In this document: one piece after another, positions 9,059 to 16,701 of the stretch | Layout: every line of letters starts with the position of its first letter | Numbering within the stretch: the stretch's first letter is position 1 | NCBI GenBank assembly: GCA_937911175.1 | Contig: CALDSE010000063.1 | Location: 1 to 63,546 of the forward strand | Reading direction: 5' to 3' | DNA length: 63,546 bases | DNA from: an uncultured Sediminibacterium sp. | Lineage (GTDB): Bacteria > Bacteroidota > Bacteroidia > Chitinophagales > Chitinophagaceae | The notes under the pieces: generated by a model | Seen by the model: the letters and a program-made list of their open reading frames with translations, nothing else | Told to the model about the DNA's origin: nothing | Database searches by the model: none | Translations under genes and position numbers: made by a program

Positions 9059-9184
9059 AATTCCCCTTTCTTCCCTAATCCCACATAGACCCCAATAAAC
9101 TTGGTTAGGAACCAATATTGGCGCAACTTTGACGTCCAAACATCGCGAGGTAGAGCAGCGGTAGCTCGTCGAGCTCGTAACGAG
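9059..9184 (+). repeat. Direct repeat copy 1: tRNA-fMet promoter and 5' half
   Basis: About 126 bases matching 10218-10343 without gaps, with about 11 mismatches by eye. It covers the 85-base upstream region plus the first 41 bases of the tRNA. The -7 box reads CAACTTTG instead of TAACTTTG, so this promoter copy is probably dead. Confidence 0.9.
9144..9184 (+). pseudogene. Truncated tRNA-fMet remnant
   Basis: The first 28 bases equal the intact initiator tRNA downstream; the anticodon region is altered (CTCGTAA for CTCATAA) and the anticodon-stem 3' strand no longer pairs. There is no T arm or 3' acceptor strand; sequence turns AT-rich right after. It cannot fold as a tRNA. Confidence 0.88.
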
Positions 9185-9282
9185 TTTAGATAATAAAAAA
9201 AAAATTAAATCTGATCTAAATTGACAATGAATTAGTAAATTTACATATTAGATATATATGACTTATTAAAATTATAGTAATT

Positions 9283-10158
9283 ATGATTAAATTAATGAAA
9301 GCTATTTTTACATTCATTTTTTTAGTATTAAGTATTATATCTTATTCTCAAAAAAATAAAGAAAATTTAGATAAAGAAATTCTTCGTTTGTTAAACAAAT
9401 ATTTTAGTACAACAATTTCTTCATCTTCTATTTTATCTCAAAATTCTGGTGGTAATCCTATTTTAGCGACACGGGAATTTAAAATAAAAAACGATACTCT
9501 ATTTATCTATTTTCAAGATAAAAAAGATTTTTTAACAGGCCTGACTTTAAGTGATACTAGCATTATTCCATTTAATGAGATTCATAAAGTATTATTGCAA
9601 AAAGGTGTCGGTAATGATGAAAGTCCGGCAATAGCAGTTGAATTCTTTAAAAAAAAATATGAAAGATTATCAATTTCTAATAGTGGAAAAAATTATATGA
9701 AGGAATTATCTCAGATAAACGGAGCTAATATTTCTCAAAAAATGAATGGACAAATTGCAGGAGTAAATGTGGGTGGAGATAATTCCCCCGGGGGGATCCA
9801 CAAAGTTCGTATAAGAGGAATAAGTTCACTTTTATCAAATAATGATCCACTTTATATTGTAGATGACGTACCGATTAAGAATATAAATATAATTAATCCT
9901 GATGATATTGCTTCTGTTGAAATACTTAAAGAAGCTTCTGCAATATCATTTTATGGAGTTCGAGGAGCAAATGGTGTTGTATTGATTAAAACAAAAAAAG
10001 ATTTAGAATCACTATCATCATATAATCAAATAATAAACGAAGATTTATCATTTTCAATCTGGGTCTTTGGAAAATTAGCTAAAGAGATAAAGAAATTAAA
10101 TGATGACAAAAAATTAATACAAATTTTAAAAAATAGAACGAATCTGACTTTACAATAA
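9283..10158 (+). CDS. Secreted stand-alone SusC/RagA-type plug-domain protein
   Basis: 291 residues. Signal peptide about 1-22 (FIFLVLSIISYSQ); an unrecognised N-terminal region about 23-140; then a TonB-receptor plug about 141-240 containing MNGQIAGVNVGG, VRIRGISSL, DPLYIVDDVPI, DIASVEILKEASAISFYG and GANGVVLIKTK, the SusC/RagA signature. After that only about 50 mostly helical residues, so no beta-barrel. The gene is visibly more AT-rich than its neighbours and sits between two copies of the tRNA-fMet 5' region. ATG at 9283 is used; ATG at 9295 is an alternative. Function unknown; a periplasmic partner of a TonB system is possible but unproven. Confidence 0.8.
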   Translation: MIKLMKAIFTFIFLVLSIISYSQKNKENLDKEILRLLNKYFSTTISSSSILSQNSGGNPILATREFKIKNDTLFIYFQDKKDFLTGLTLSDTSIIPFNEIHKVLLQKGVGNDESPAIAVEFFKKKYERLSISNSGKNYMKELSQINGANISQKMNGQIAGVNVGGDNSPGGIHKVRIRGISSLLSNNDPLYIVDDVPIKNINIINPDDIASVEILKEASAISFYGVRGANGVVLIKTKKDLESLSSYNQIINEDLSFSIWVFGKLAKEIKKLNDDKKLIQILKNRTNLTLQ

Positions 10159-10217
10159 AAATAATTTCAATTATACTGCGTTAGATAATGACCTAAACAA
10201 TCCCTAAAAAACCCTCA

Positions 10218-10374
<157 letters not shown>

Positions 10375-10377
10375 CAT

Positions 10378-10418
10378 CATCCCGCTCCCGATTCCTATCG
10401 AGAGCGGATTTTTTTTGT
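10378..10418 (+). terminator. Terminator after tRNA-fMet
   Basis: Hairpin from CCGCTCCCGAT to ATCGAGAGCGG with one mismatch and a four-base loop, followed by eight T residues. Confidence 0.8.
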
Positions 10419-10446
10419 AGTAAGTTTGTACCATTAAAGAAAAGAA

Positions 10447-11316
10447 ATGAAAGCGGGTTTTGTAAACATATTTGGAAGGCCAAATGCCGGTAAAAGCACT
10501 TTACTGAACGCCATTATGGGCGAGAAAATGGCTATTGTCTCTTCCAAAGTACAAACTACCCGTCACCGTATTAAGGCCTTTTTAAACAAGGAAAACGAAT
10601 ACCAAATCATCTTTTCAGATACACCAGGTATCATCGACCCTAAGTACAAGCTGCACGAGAAAATGATGGGGGCGGTAAAGTCGGCCTTAGAAGATGCCGA
10701 TGTGGCTTTATTGATGGTGGATATGCGTGACGATATCAAGGAACTAGATGAATTATTTGCTTCTTTAAAGCTAAAAGTACCCTGTGTGGTGGTCTTAAAT
10801 AAGTCCGATTTGGCAGTAGGTACCCAAGTAAAAGAGGCGGTGGCCTTTTTTAAAGAGAAGTCTTATTGTACTAAAACTATTTCAGTTAGTGCATTGAATA
10901 AGAGTGATATAGAAAGGTTATTGAAACTTGTTATTGAAATGATTCCAGAAGGGGTTCCTTTCTATAGTGAGGACGATTTGAGCGATTTACCCACTAAGTT
11001 CTTTGTAAGTGAATTAATTCGCGAGAAGATATACCAGCTCTTTGGAGAGGAGATTCCTTACCATACAGCTGTGCTGGTGAACTCATTTAAGCAGCAGCCC
11101 TTATTGATAAAAATTCAGGCCGATATTATAGTGAATAGAGAAACCCAGAAGGCCATTATTATTGGAGAGAAGGGTAAGATGATTAAGGAAATTGGTACTT
11201 TAGCAAGAAAGGATATTGAGGATTTTATAGGCTCTAAAGTGTACTTGGAATTGTTTGTAAAAGTGAAGCCTAAGTGGAGAGACAATGAGACGAAGTTAAA
11301 AGAATTTGGATACTAA
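10447..11316 (+). CDS. era: GTPase Era
   Basis: 289-residue GTPase that binds 16S rRNA near its 3' end and helps small-subunit assembly. G domain: GRPNAGKST (G1), DTPG (G3) and NKSD (G4). C-terminal KH domain with IIIGEKGKMIKEIG near residue 240. Length is normal for Era. Starts 73 bases after the tRNA, with a TAAGTTTG -7-like element at 10421-10428 overlapping the end of the terminator. der follows 83 bases later. Confidence 0.96.
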   Translation: MKAGFVNIFGRPNAGKSTLLNAIMGEKMAIVSSKVQTTRHRIKAFLNKENEYQIIFSDTPGIIDPKYKLHEKMMGAVKSALEDADVALLMVDMRDDIKELDELFASLKLKVPCVVVLNKSDLAVGTQVKEAVAFFKEKSYCTKTISVSALNKSDIERLLKLVIEMIPEGVPFYSEDDLSDLPTKFFVSELIREKIYQLFGEEIPYHTAVLVNSFKQQPLLIKIQADIIVNRETQKAIIIGEKGKMIKEIGTLARKDIEDFIGSKVYLELFVKVKPKWRDNETKLKEFGY

Positions 11317-11399
11317 GAAATTCAAATATCAATATTTAACTATTATATTGATAATGAATGAATTGAAATAGTATAATTGAATATTAAATATACATTATT

Positions 11400-12737
11400 A
11401 TGAGCTATACAGTGGCTATTGTTGGAAGGCCAAACGTAGGAAAAAGCACTTTGTTTAATCGTTTCTTAGAGGAGCGAAAAGCCATTGTGGACGATATTAG
11501 CGGTGTGACCAGAGACCGTCAATACGGGGTTACAGAATGGGCGGGTAAAACCTTCAACGTAATTGATACGGGTGGTTTTGTACCTGATTCTCGTGACATG
11601 TTTGAAACCGAAATTCGCAAGCAGGTAAAGATTGCTATTGAAGAGGCGAACTCTATCATATTTATGGTTGATGCAGCCGTGGGTTTGACCGATTTAGACG
11701 CTTCTATGGCAGATATGCTTAGAAGAAGCACTAAACCCGTTTATGTATGCGTAAATAAAGTCGATAATTCAACACGTGCTTTAGAAGGTACCGAGTTTTA
11801 CGGAATGGGCTTTGAGCATAACTACTTTGTAAGCTCCATTTCAGGTAGTGGAACGGGGGAACTTTTAGATGCCGTAACCAACGATATTAAGATAAAGGAA
11901 GTAAGTAATGACGATGAAGAAATAGCTGAAGGGGAAGAAGAAGTATTAGAGGTTCCAAAGATTGCCATTATGGGCCAGCCCAATGTAGGTAAGTCTAGTT
12001 TATTGAATGCCATGATTGGCCAGGATAGAACCATTGTAAGTGATATTGCAGGTACAACACGCGATACCATTCATACACATTATACCATGTTCCAAAAGGA
12101 ATTTATTCTTATTGATACAGCAGGTATTAGACGTAAGAATAAGGAGAAAGACGATCTAGAGTTTTACTCTATTATAAGAGCCATTAAGGCCATGGACGAG
12201 GCCGATGTATGTTTATTAGTCGTAGATGCCACCAAAGGAGTTACAGCCCAGGATTTAAGCATATTTAGCCTTGCTTCTAAGAAGGGTAAGGGTATTGTTG
12301 TATTAATAAACAAATGGGATTTAATTGACAAGGAAACCAATACGGCTAGAGACTATGAGAAAGTAGTAAAGGACAAACTGGCTCCTTTTACCGATGTGCC
12401 TGTACTATTCATTTCTGCAGTAGAAAAAACCCGCATATTCAAAGCCATTGAACTAGCCTTAGAGGTTTATGAAAATAAGCACCGTAAAGTACCTACTTCT
12501 AAGTTAAACGATATCATGTTGAAGGCTATTCTTAAGTATCAGGCCCCAGTTGTTAGAGGCCATGTGATTAAGATTAAGTTCGTATCTCAGTTACCGACTA
12601 GGGTGCCTAGCTTTGCCTTTTTTACTAATTTCCCGGATGACATTAAGGTTCCTTATCGTAACTACCTTGAAAATCAGCTAAGAGCCAACTTCAAGTTTAC
12701 TGGGGTGCCCATTAGGGTCTATTTTAGGAAGAAGTAG
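11400..12737 (+). CDS. der: Ribosome biogenesis GTPase Der
   Basis: 445-residue double-G-domain GTPase for 50S subunit maturation. First G domain: GRPNVGKST, DTGG, NKVD. Second: GQPNVGKSS at about residue 197, DTAG, NKWD. An acidic linker (EEIAEGEEEV) separates them and a C-terminal KH-like domain ends in PIRVYFRKK. Same strand as era; the intergenic stretch is very AT-rich with a small imperfect inverted repeat (AATATCAATA with TATTGATAA). Confidence 0.96.
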   Translation: MSYTVAIVGRPNVGKSTLFNRFLEERKAIVDDISGVTRDRQYGVTEWAGKTFNVIDTGGFVPDSRDMFETEIRKQVKIAIEEANSIIFMVDAAVGLTDLDASMADMLRRSTKPVYVCVNKVDNSTRALEGTEFYGMGFEHNYFVSSISGSGTGELLDAVTNDIKIKEVSNDDEEIAEGEEEVLEVPKIAIMGQPNVGKSSLLNAMIGQDRTIVSDIAGTTRDTIHTHYTMFQKEFILIDTAGIRRKNKEKDDLEFYSIIRAIKAMDEADVCLLVVDATKGVTAQDLSIFSLASKKGKGIVVLINKWDLIDKETNTARDYEKVVKDKLAPFTDVPVLFISAVEKTRIFKAIELALEVYENKHRKVPTSKLNDIMLKAILKYQAPVVRGHVIKIKFVSQLPTRVPSFAFFTNFPDDIKVPYRNYLENQLRANFKFTGVPIRVYFRKK

Positions 12738-12860
12738 AATTAGCTCTGTTTAGGAGTAGAATTAGGAGGCTGTGTAAAAAATTAATGTTAAAATTTGGCA
12801 TATTTGAAGGGTATGGCTATCTTCGCCCACGTATTTTTACAAAACTTAAAAAACCAAAAA

Positions 12861-13028
12861 ATGAAAAAAGTTATCGCAATTTTCGCTATCGCTGCACTAG
12901 CTGCATGTGGTGGTGCTGCAACTGAAGCTACAACTGACACTGCTGTTGCAACTGTTGATACAGCTGCTGCTGCAACTGTTGACACTGCTGCTGCTGCTAC
13001 AGCTGATACAGCTGCTGTTGCAAAGTAA
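12861..13028 (+). CDS. Small Ala/Thr-rich repeat lipoprotein
   Basis: 55 residues: lipoprotein signal MKKVIAIFAIAALAAC, then almost only Ala, Thr, Val and Asp arranged as a 7-8-residue repeat starting DTA (DTAVATV, DTAAAATV, DTAAAATA, DTAAVAK). I chose the ATG at 12861 because it gives a proper signal peptide; a longer reading from 12795 adds a non-signal N-terminus. Own terminator follows. Probably an abundant small envelope lipoprotein; function unknown. Confidence 0.75.
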   Translation: MKKVIAIFAIAALAACGGAATEATTDTAVATVDTAAAATVDTAAAATADTAAVAK

Positions 13029-13061
13029 TTTCAGAAGTTTATAAATAACTTCTTGCAAGAA

Positions 13062-13097
13062 GGTCCTTCCCGATTATATCGGGGAGGATTTTTTATT
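13062..13097 (+). terminator. Terminator after small lipoprotein
   Basis: Stem TCCTTCCCGAT / ATCGGGGAGGA (one G-T pair) with a short loop, followed by a T-rich run. Confidence 0.8.
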
Positions 13098-13162
13098 TTA
13101 GGGATTTCTGCATCCATAGTCAATTATGGGTTTTTGGCATCAATATTGTTTTATAAGGGTAT

Positions 13163-13202
13163 ACCTTAGTATATCAATGGTAAATCAATGCTATGCTAAG
13201 GT
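13163..13202. promoter_or_regulatory. Inverted repeat upstream of lon
   Basis: ACCTTAG (13163-13169) and CTAAGGT (13196-13202) are perfect inverted arms 26 bases apart; between them ATCAATG occurs twice. It lies about 40 bases before the lon start, where an operator could sit. No known heat-shock operator (CIRCE) is present. Function is a guess. Confidence 0.3.
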
Positions 13203-13240
13203 GGTATGTCATTTTGACTTTAATTTAAATTGTATAGAGA

Positions 13241-15643
13241 GTGGATAAGACGTTTTTGTTTAAGGGGGAAGAAGATAATGAGTTTATACCTTTATTTTCA
13301 TTTAATGAGCAGGGGGAAGAGAACGAGCCAGAAATGGTGATTGATTCTTTACTACCCATTTTGCCATTGCGTAATACGGTCCTGTTTCCAGGCGTAGTCA
13401 TTCCTATTACGGTAGGAAGAGATAAAAGCATTCAAGCGGTGAAGGCTTCTTATAATAAGGATAAATTAATTGGGGTGGTTTCACAAAAGGATGGCAATAT
13501 AGAAGACCCTACACCCGCCGATTTATGTCAAATAGGTACTGTTGCAAAAATCATTAAAATGATTAAGATGCAAGACGGAGGTACCACTATTATTATTCAA
13601 GGTAAAAAGCGATTTGAGTTATTGGAGATGAAAGAAGAAGATCCTTTTTTCAAAGCCAGTGTGAAAGTATTGGTAGAAGATAAAGTAGAAAAAGAGAATC
13701 AAAATTTTCAAGCCTATTTATCCAATATAAAAGACTTAGCTACTCAAATTATTCAGTTGTCTCCTAATTTTCCATCGGAGGCAGCCATGATTTTAAAAAA
13801 TATTGAAAGCCCTTTATTTCTTATCAATTTTGTAAGTAGTAATTTAAGTGTTGAGGTAAATGATAAACAAGCTTTATTAGAACAAAATAATATTACACTT
13901 AGGGCAGAAAAATTAATTCAGTTTTTACAACAAGAATTACAATTTGTTGAATTAAAAAATAAGGTGGCCAATAAAACGCGCACCGAAATCGATAAGCAAC
14001 AACGCGATTACTTTTTACAACAACAATTAAAAAGTATTAAGGATGAATTAGGCGGTGACCCGAACGAGCGCGAAGTAGCGGAGATGAAAAAGAAAGCGGA
14101 AGGGAAGAAGTGGCCGGAGTCTGCTAAAAAATTATTTCAAAATGGCTTGGAGAAATTGGAGCGAATGCATCCAAGCACCCCCGACTATTCAGTAGTATAT
14201 AATCATTTGGATTTATTATTAGACCTGCCTTGGGAGCATTACACAGCAGACAACTACGATTTAAAGAACGCTAAAAAAGTATTAGACGCCGACCATTACG
14301 GTATGGGTAAAATAAAAAATAGAATTTTAGAGTATCTAGCCGTGCTTAAAATTAAAGGCGATATGAAAAGCCCTATTTTATGTTTCTTAGGCCCTCCAGG
14401 TATAGGTAAGACTTCTCTAGGCAAATCTATTGCGCATGCCATAGGTAGAAAATACATTAGAGTAAGTTTAGGGGGATTGCACGATGAAAGTGAAATTAGA
14501 GGACACCGCAAAACCTATATTGGCGCCATGCCTGGAAGAATTGTACAAAGTCTGCGTAAGGTTAAAACATCTAATCCGGTAATGATATTAGATGAGATTG
14601 ATAAAATAGGCAGCGACCATCGAGGCGATCCTTCTTCTGCTTTATTAGAAGTATTAGACCCAGAACAGAACCATAGTTTTTATGATAATTATTTAGAATC
14701 GGAATACGATTTAAGTAAAACTTTATTTATTGCAACGGCCAATGACATTAGCCGCATTCAACCAGCCTTAAGAGATCGTTTAGAAATTATTGACTTAAGT
14801 GGTTATGCAGTAGAAGAAAAAATTGAAATTGCAAAAAGACATTTACTGCCTAAGCAAAGACAGGCACATGGACTAGATAAAATAAATTTCAAAGTACTTG
14901 ACAATGTGCTAGAGAAAGTGATTGAAGATTATACAAGAGAAAGTGGTGTGCGTGAACTAGACAGACAACTGGCTTCTATTATGCGTTATCAGGCCAAGGA
15001 ACTTGCCTATAAGCATAAGGTGAAACCTACAGTTACTAAAACCGATTTAAATAAAATATTAGGACAGGCTAAATACAGCAATGAAATTTATAAAACAGTA
15101 AATATGCCAGGGGTGGCAGTGGGTTTGGCCTGGACCTATGTGGGAGGAGATATTTTATTTATTGAAGTATTACTGGCTGATGGTAAAGGAGGCTTAAAGC
15201 TTACAGGTAACCTAGGTAATGTGATGAAAGAAAGTGTAGACACAGCCCTTACTTATTTACAAAGTAATGCGAAGAAAATTGGTGTTGACCCCAATTTGTT
15301 CACCACGAAGGCTATTCATGTGCATGTACCTGAAGGGGCAGTGCCTAAGGATGGTCCGAGCGCGGGTATAACTATGCTCACCGCGCTTACTTCTGCTTTT
15401 ACGGGTAGAAAAGTAAAACCTTATTTGGCCATGACCGGTGAAATTACCTTGCGTGGTCAGGTATTACCTGTAGGGGGCATTAAAGAAAAAATATTAGCGG
15501 CTAAAAGAGCCGGCATGAAAGAAATTATACTTTGCTGGCAGAATGAAAAAGATATCAATGAAATTGACCATAGTTTTATTAAAGGGTTACAGTTTCATTA
15601 TGTAAAAAATATGCAGCAAGTGCTTGACTTAGCATTAGTATAA
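13241..15643 (+). CDS. lon: ATP-dependent protease Lon
   Basis: 800-residue cytoplasmic AAA+ serine protease degrading damaged and regulatory proteins. N-terminal substrate-binding LON domain (from LPILPLRNTVLFPGVVIPI), coiled region, AAA+ module with Walker A GPPGIGKTS and Walker B VMILDEIDKIG, and the C-terminal protease with Ser707 in KDGPSAGIT and the Lys in GGIKEK. Start is GTG at 13241; the acidic N-terminal leader after it is usual in Bacteroidota Lon. Stands alone after the lipoprotein terminator; porQ follows 17 bases downstream. Confidence 0.95.
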   Translation: MDKTFLFKGEEDNEFIPLFSFNEQGEENEPEMVIDSLLPILPLRNTVLFPGVVIPITVGRDKSIQAVKASYNKDKLIGVVSQKDGNIEDPTPADLCQIGTVAKIIKMIKMQDGGTTIIIQGKKRFELLEMKEEDPFFKASVKVLVEDKVEKENQNFQAYLSNIKDLATQIIQLSPNFPSEAAMILKNIESPLFLINFVSSNLSVEVNDKQALLEQNNITLRAEKLIQFLQQELQFVELKNKVANKTRTEIDKQQRDYFLQQQLKSIKDELGGDPNEREVAEMKKKAEGKKWPESAKKLFQNGLEKLERMHPSTPDYSVVYNHLDLLLDLPWEHYTADNYDLKNAKKVLDADHYGMGKIKNRILEYLAVLKIKGDMKSPILCFLGPPGIGKTSLGKSIAHAIGRKYIRVSLGGLHDESEIRGHRKTYIGAMPGRIVQSLRKVKTSNPVMILDEIDKIGSDHRGDPSSALLEVLDPEQNHSFYDNYLESEYDLSKTLFIATANDISRIQPALRDRLEIIDLSGYAVEEKIEIAKRHLLPKQRQAHGLDKINFKVLDNVLEKVIEDYTRESGVRELDRQLASIMRYQAKELAYKHKVKPTVTKTDLNKILGQAKYSNEIYKTVNMPGVAVGLAWTYVGGDILFIEVLLADGKGGLKLTGNLGNVMKESVDTALTYLQSNAKKIGVDPNLFTTKAIHVHVPEGAVPKDGPSAGITMLTALTSAFTGRKVKPYLAMTGEITLRGQVLPVGGIKEKILAAKRAGMKEIILCWQNEKDINEIDHSFIKGLQFHYVKNMQQVLDLALV

Positions 15644-15660
15644 AACCCTAGCTTTGTTCT

Positions 15661-16701
15661 ATGAGAAGGGTGGTTCTAGCATCAAGATATATAGTAGGCT
15701 TTATTATTTTTATTGCATTTTTTGTAATGACCCCTCATGCGCGCGCGCAAAAGTCTAATGCCAACGAGGTATATCAATTTCTAAACTTACCCTATAGCGC
15801 TAAAGCTACTTCCTTAGGGGGTATTAATATTAGCAATCTTGGATCCGACTTAGGCTTGGCAATGTATAACCCTGCTTTATTAGACCCTACATTGGATAAG
15901 ACAATTCATTTAAGTGTGAAGTCTTATTTTTCAAATATTCAGCAGTACGATTTTAGTGGAGCGCATTATCTACCCAAAAAAAATTGGGTAATTGGTTGGG
16001 GTCTTCATTATATGGGGTATGGAAATATTAATATGACCGATGTATCGGGTAATGAGATGGGGAATTTTTTAGCCAATGATTATGTAGCACAAGTTTCAAT
16101 GGCTTCTTTATTTAAAAAAAATATAAATCTTGGAGCCACGCTTAAATTAATACAATCTAATTATGGTATTTATAAATCTACTGGGCTAGCCATGGATTTA
16201 TCCATGGTCTATACTTCATCAAATAGATTACTGCGTGCAAGTATACTTGCCAATAATGTGGGAGGACAGCTTTCCTCTTACACAGAAAAAGAAAGGCTTC
16301 CTTTAAATATTATTATGGGGGTTTCTAAAAAATTAGAAAGTGCGCCTATTCAATTTTCTTTAACAGCACAACGACTTTCAATTTGGAACAATACCTTCTA
16401 CGACCCTAGTTTTTATACTTCGGAAGGGTATAAAGCGCCTTCCGCTGCGCAAGATATTTTTAATCATTTAATTATAGGAGCTGAAGCGAATATAGGAGAG
16501 CAAGTAAGTATTGATTTTGGGTATAATTTTATTCGACGCTTCGATTTGAATATTCAAAACCAACAAAATTGGTTCAATGGATTTAGTGCAGGGTTGGGTT
16601 TTAAATTACCTCGTGTTACGATACAATATGGAAATGCTTTTTTCCAAAGAAATTTATACCACCATTTCTCTATTTTTTATTCCTTGAAAAATACGCGTTA
16701 A
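15661..16701 (+). CDS. porQ: Type IX secretion system protein PorQ
   Basis: 346-residue outer-membrane beta-barrel protein of the PorV/PorQ (FadL-like) type. Signal peptide about 1-29 (FFVMTPHARAQ), then the family pattern VYQFLNLPYSAKATSLGGINISN and NPALLDPT. PorQ works with PorU/PorZ/PorV in the attachment complex of type IX secretion in Porphyromonas. Directly downstream of lon; its stop overlaps the convergent penicillin-binding protein gene by four bases. A PorW-like gene nearby strengthens the call. Confidence 0.85.
   Translation: MRRVVLASRYIVGFIIFIAFFVMTPHARAQKSNANEVYQFLNLPYSAKATSLGGINISNLGSDLGLAMYNPALLDPTLDKTIHLSVKSYFSNIQQYDFSGAHYLPKKNWVIGWGLHYMGYGNINMTDVSGNEMGNFLANDYVAQVSMASLFKKNINLGATLKLIQSNYGIYKSTGLAMDLSMVYTSSNRLLRASILANNVGGQLSSYTEKERLPLNIIMGVSKKLESAPIQFSLTAQRLSIWNNTFYDPSFYTSEGYKAPSAAQDIFNHLIIGAEANIGEQVSIDFGYNFIRRFDLNIQNQQNWFNGFSAGLGFKLPRVTIQYGNAFFQRNLYHHFSIFYSLKNTR

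Noticed and set aside
9171..9184. Second functional tRNA at the left repeat copy
   Set aside because: Anticodon stem cannot pair, T arm and 3' acceptor strand are missing, and the promoter -7 box is mutated.
12795..12860. Longer start for the small lipoprotein
   Set aside because: Would bury the lipoprotein signal sequence inside the protein; ATG at 12861 gives a correct lipobox position.
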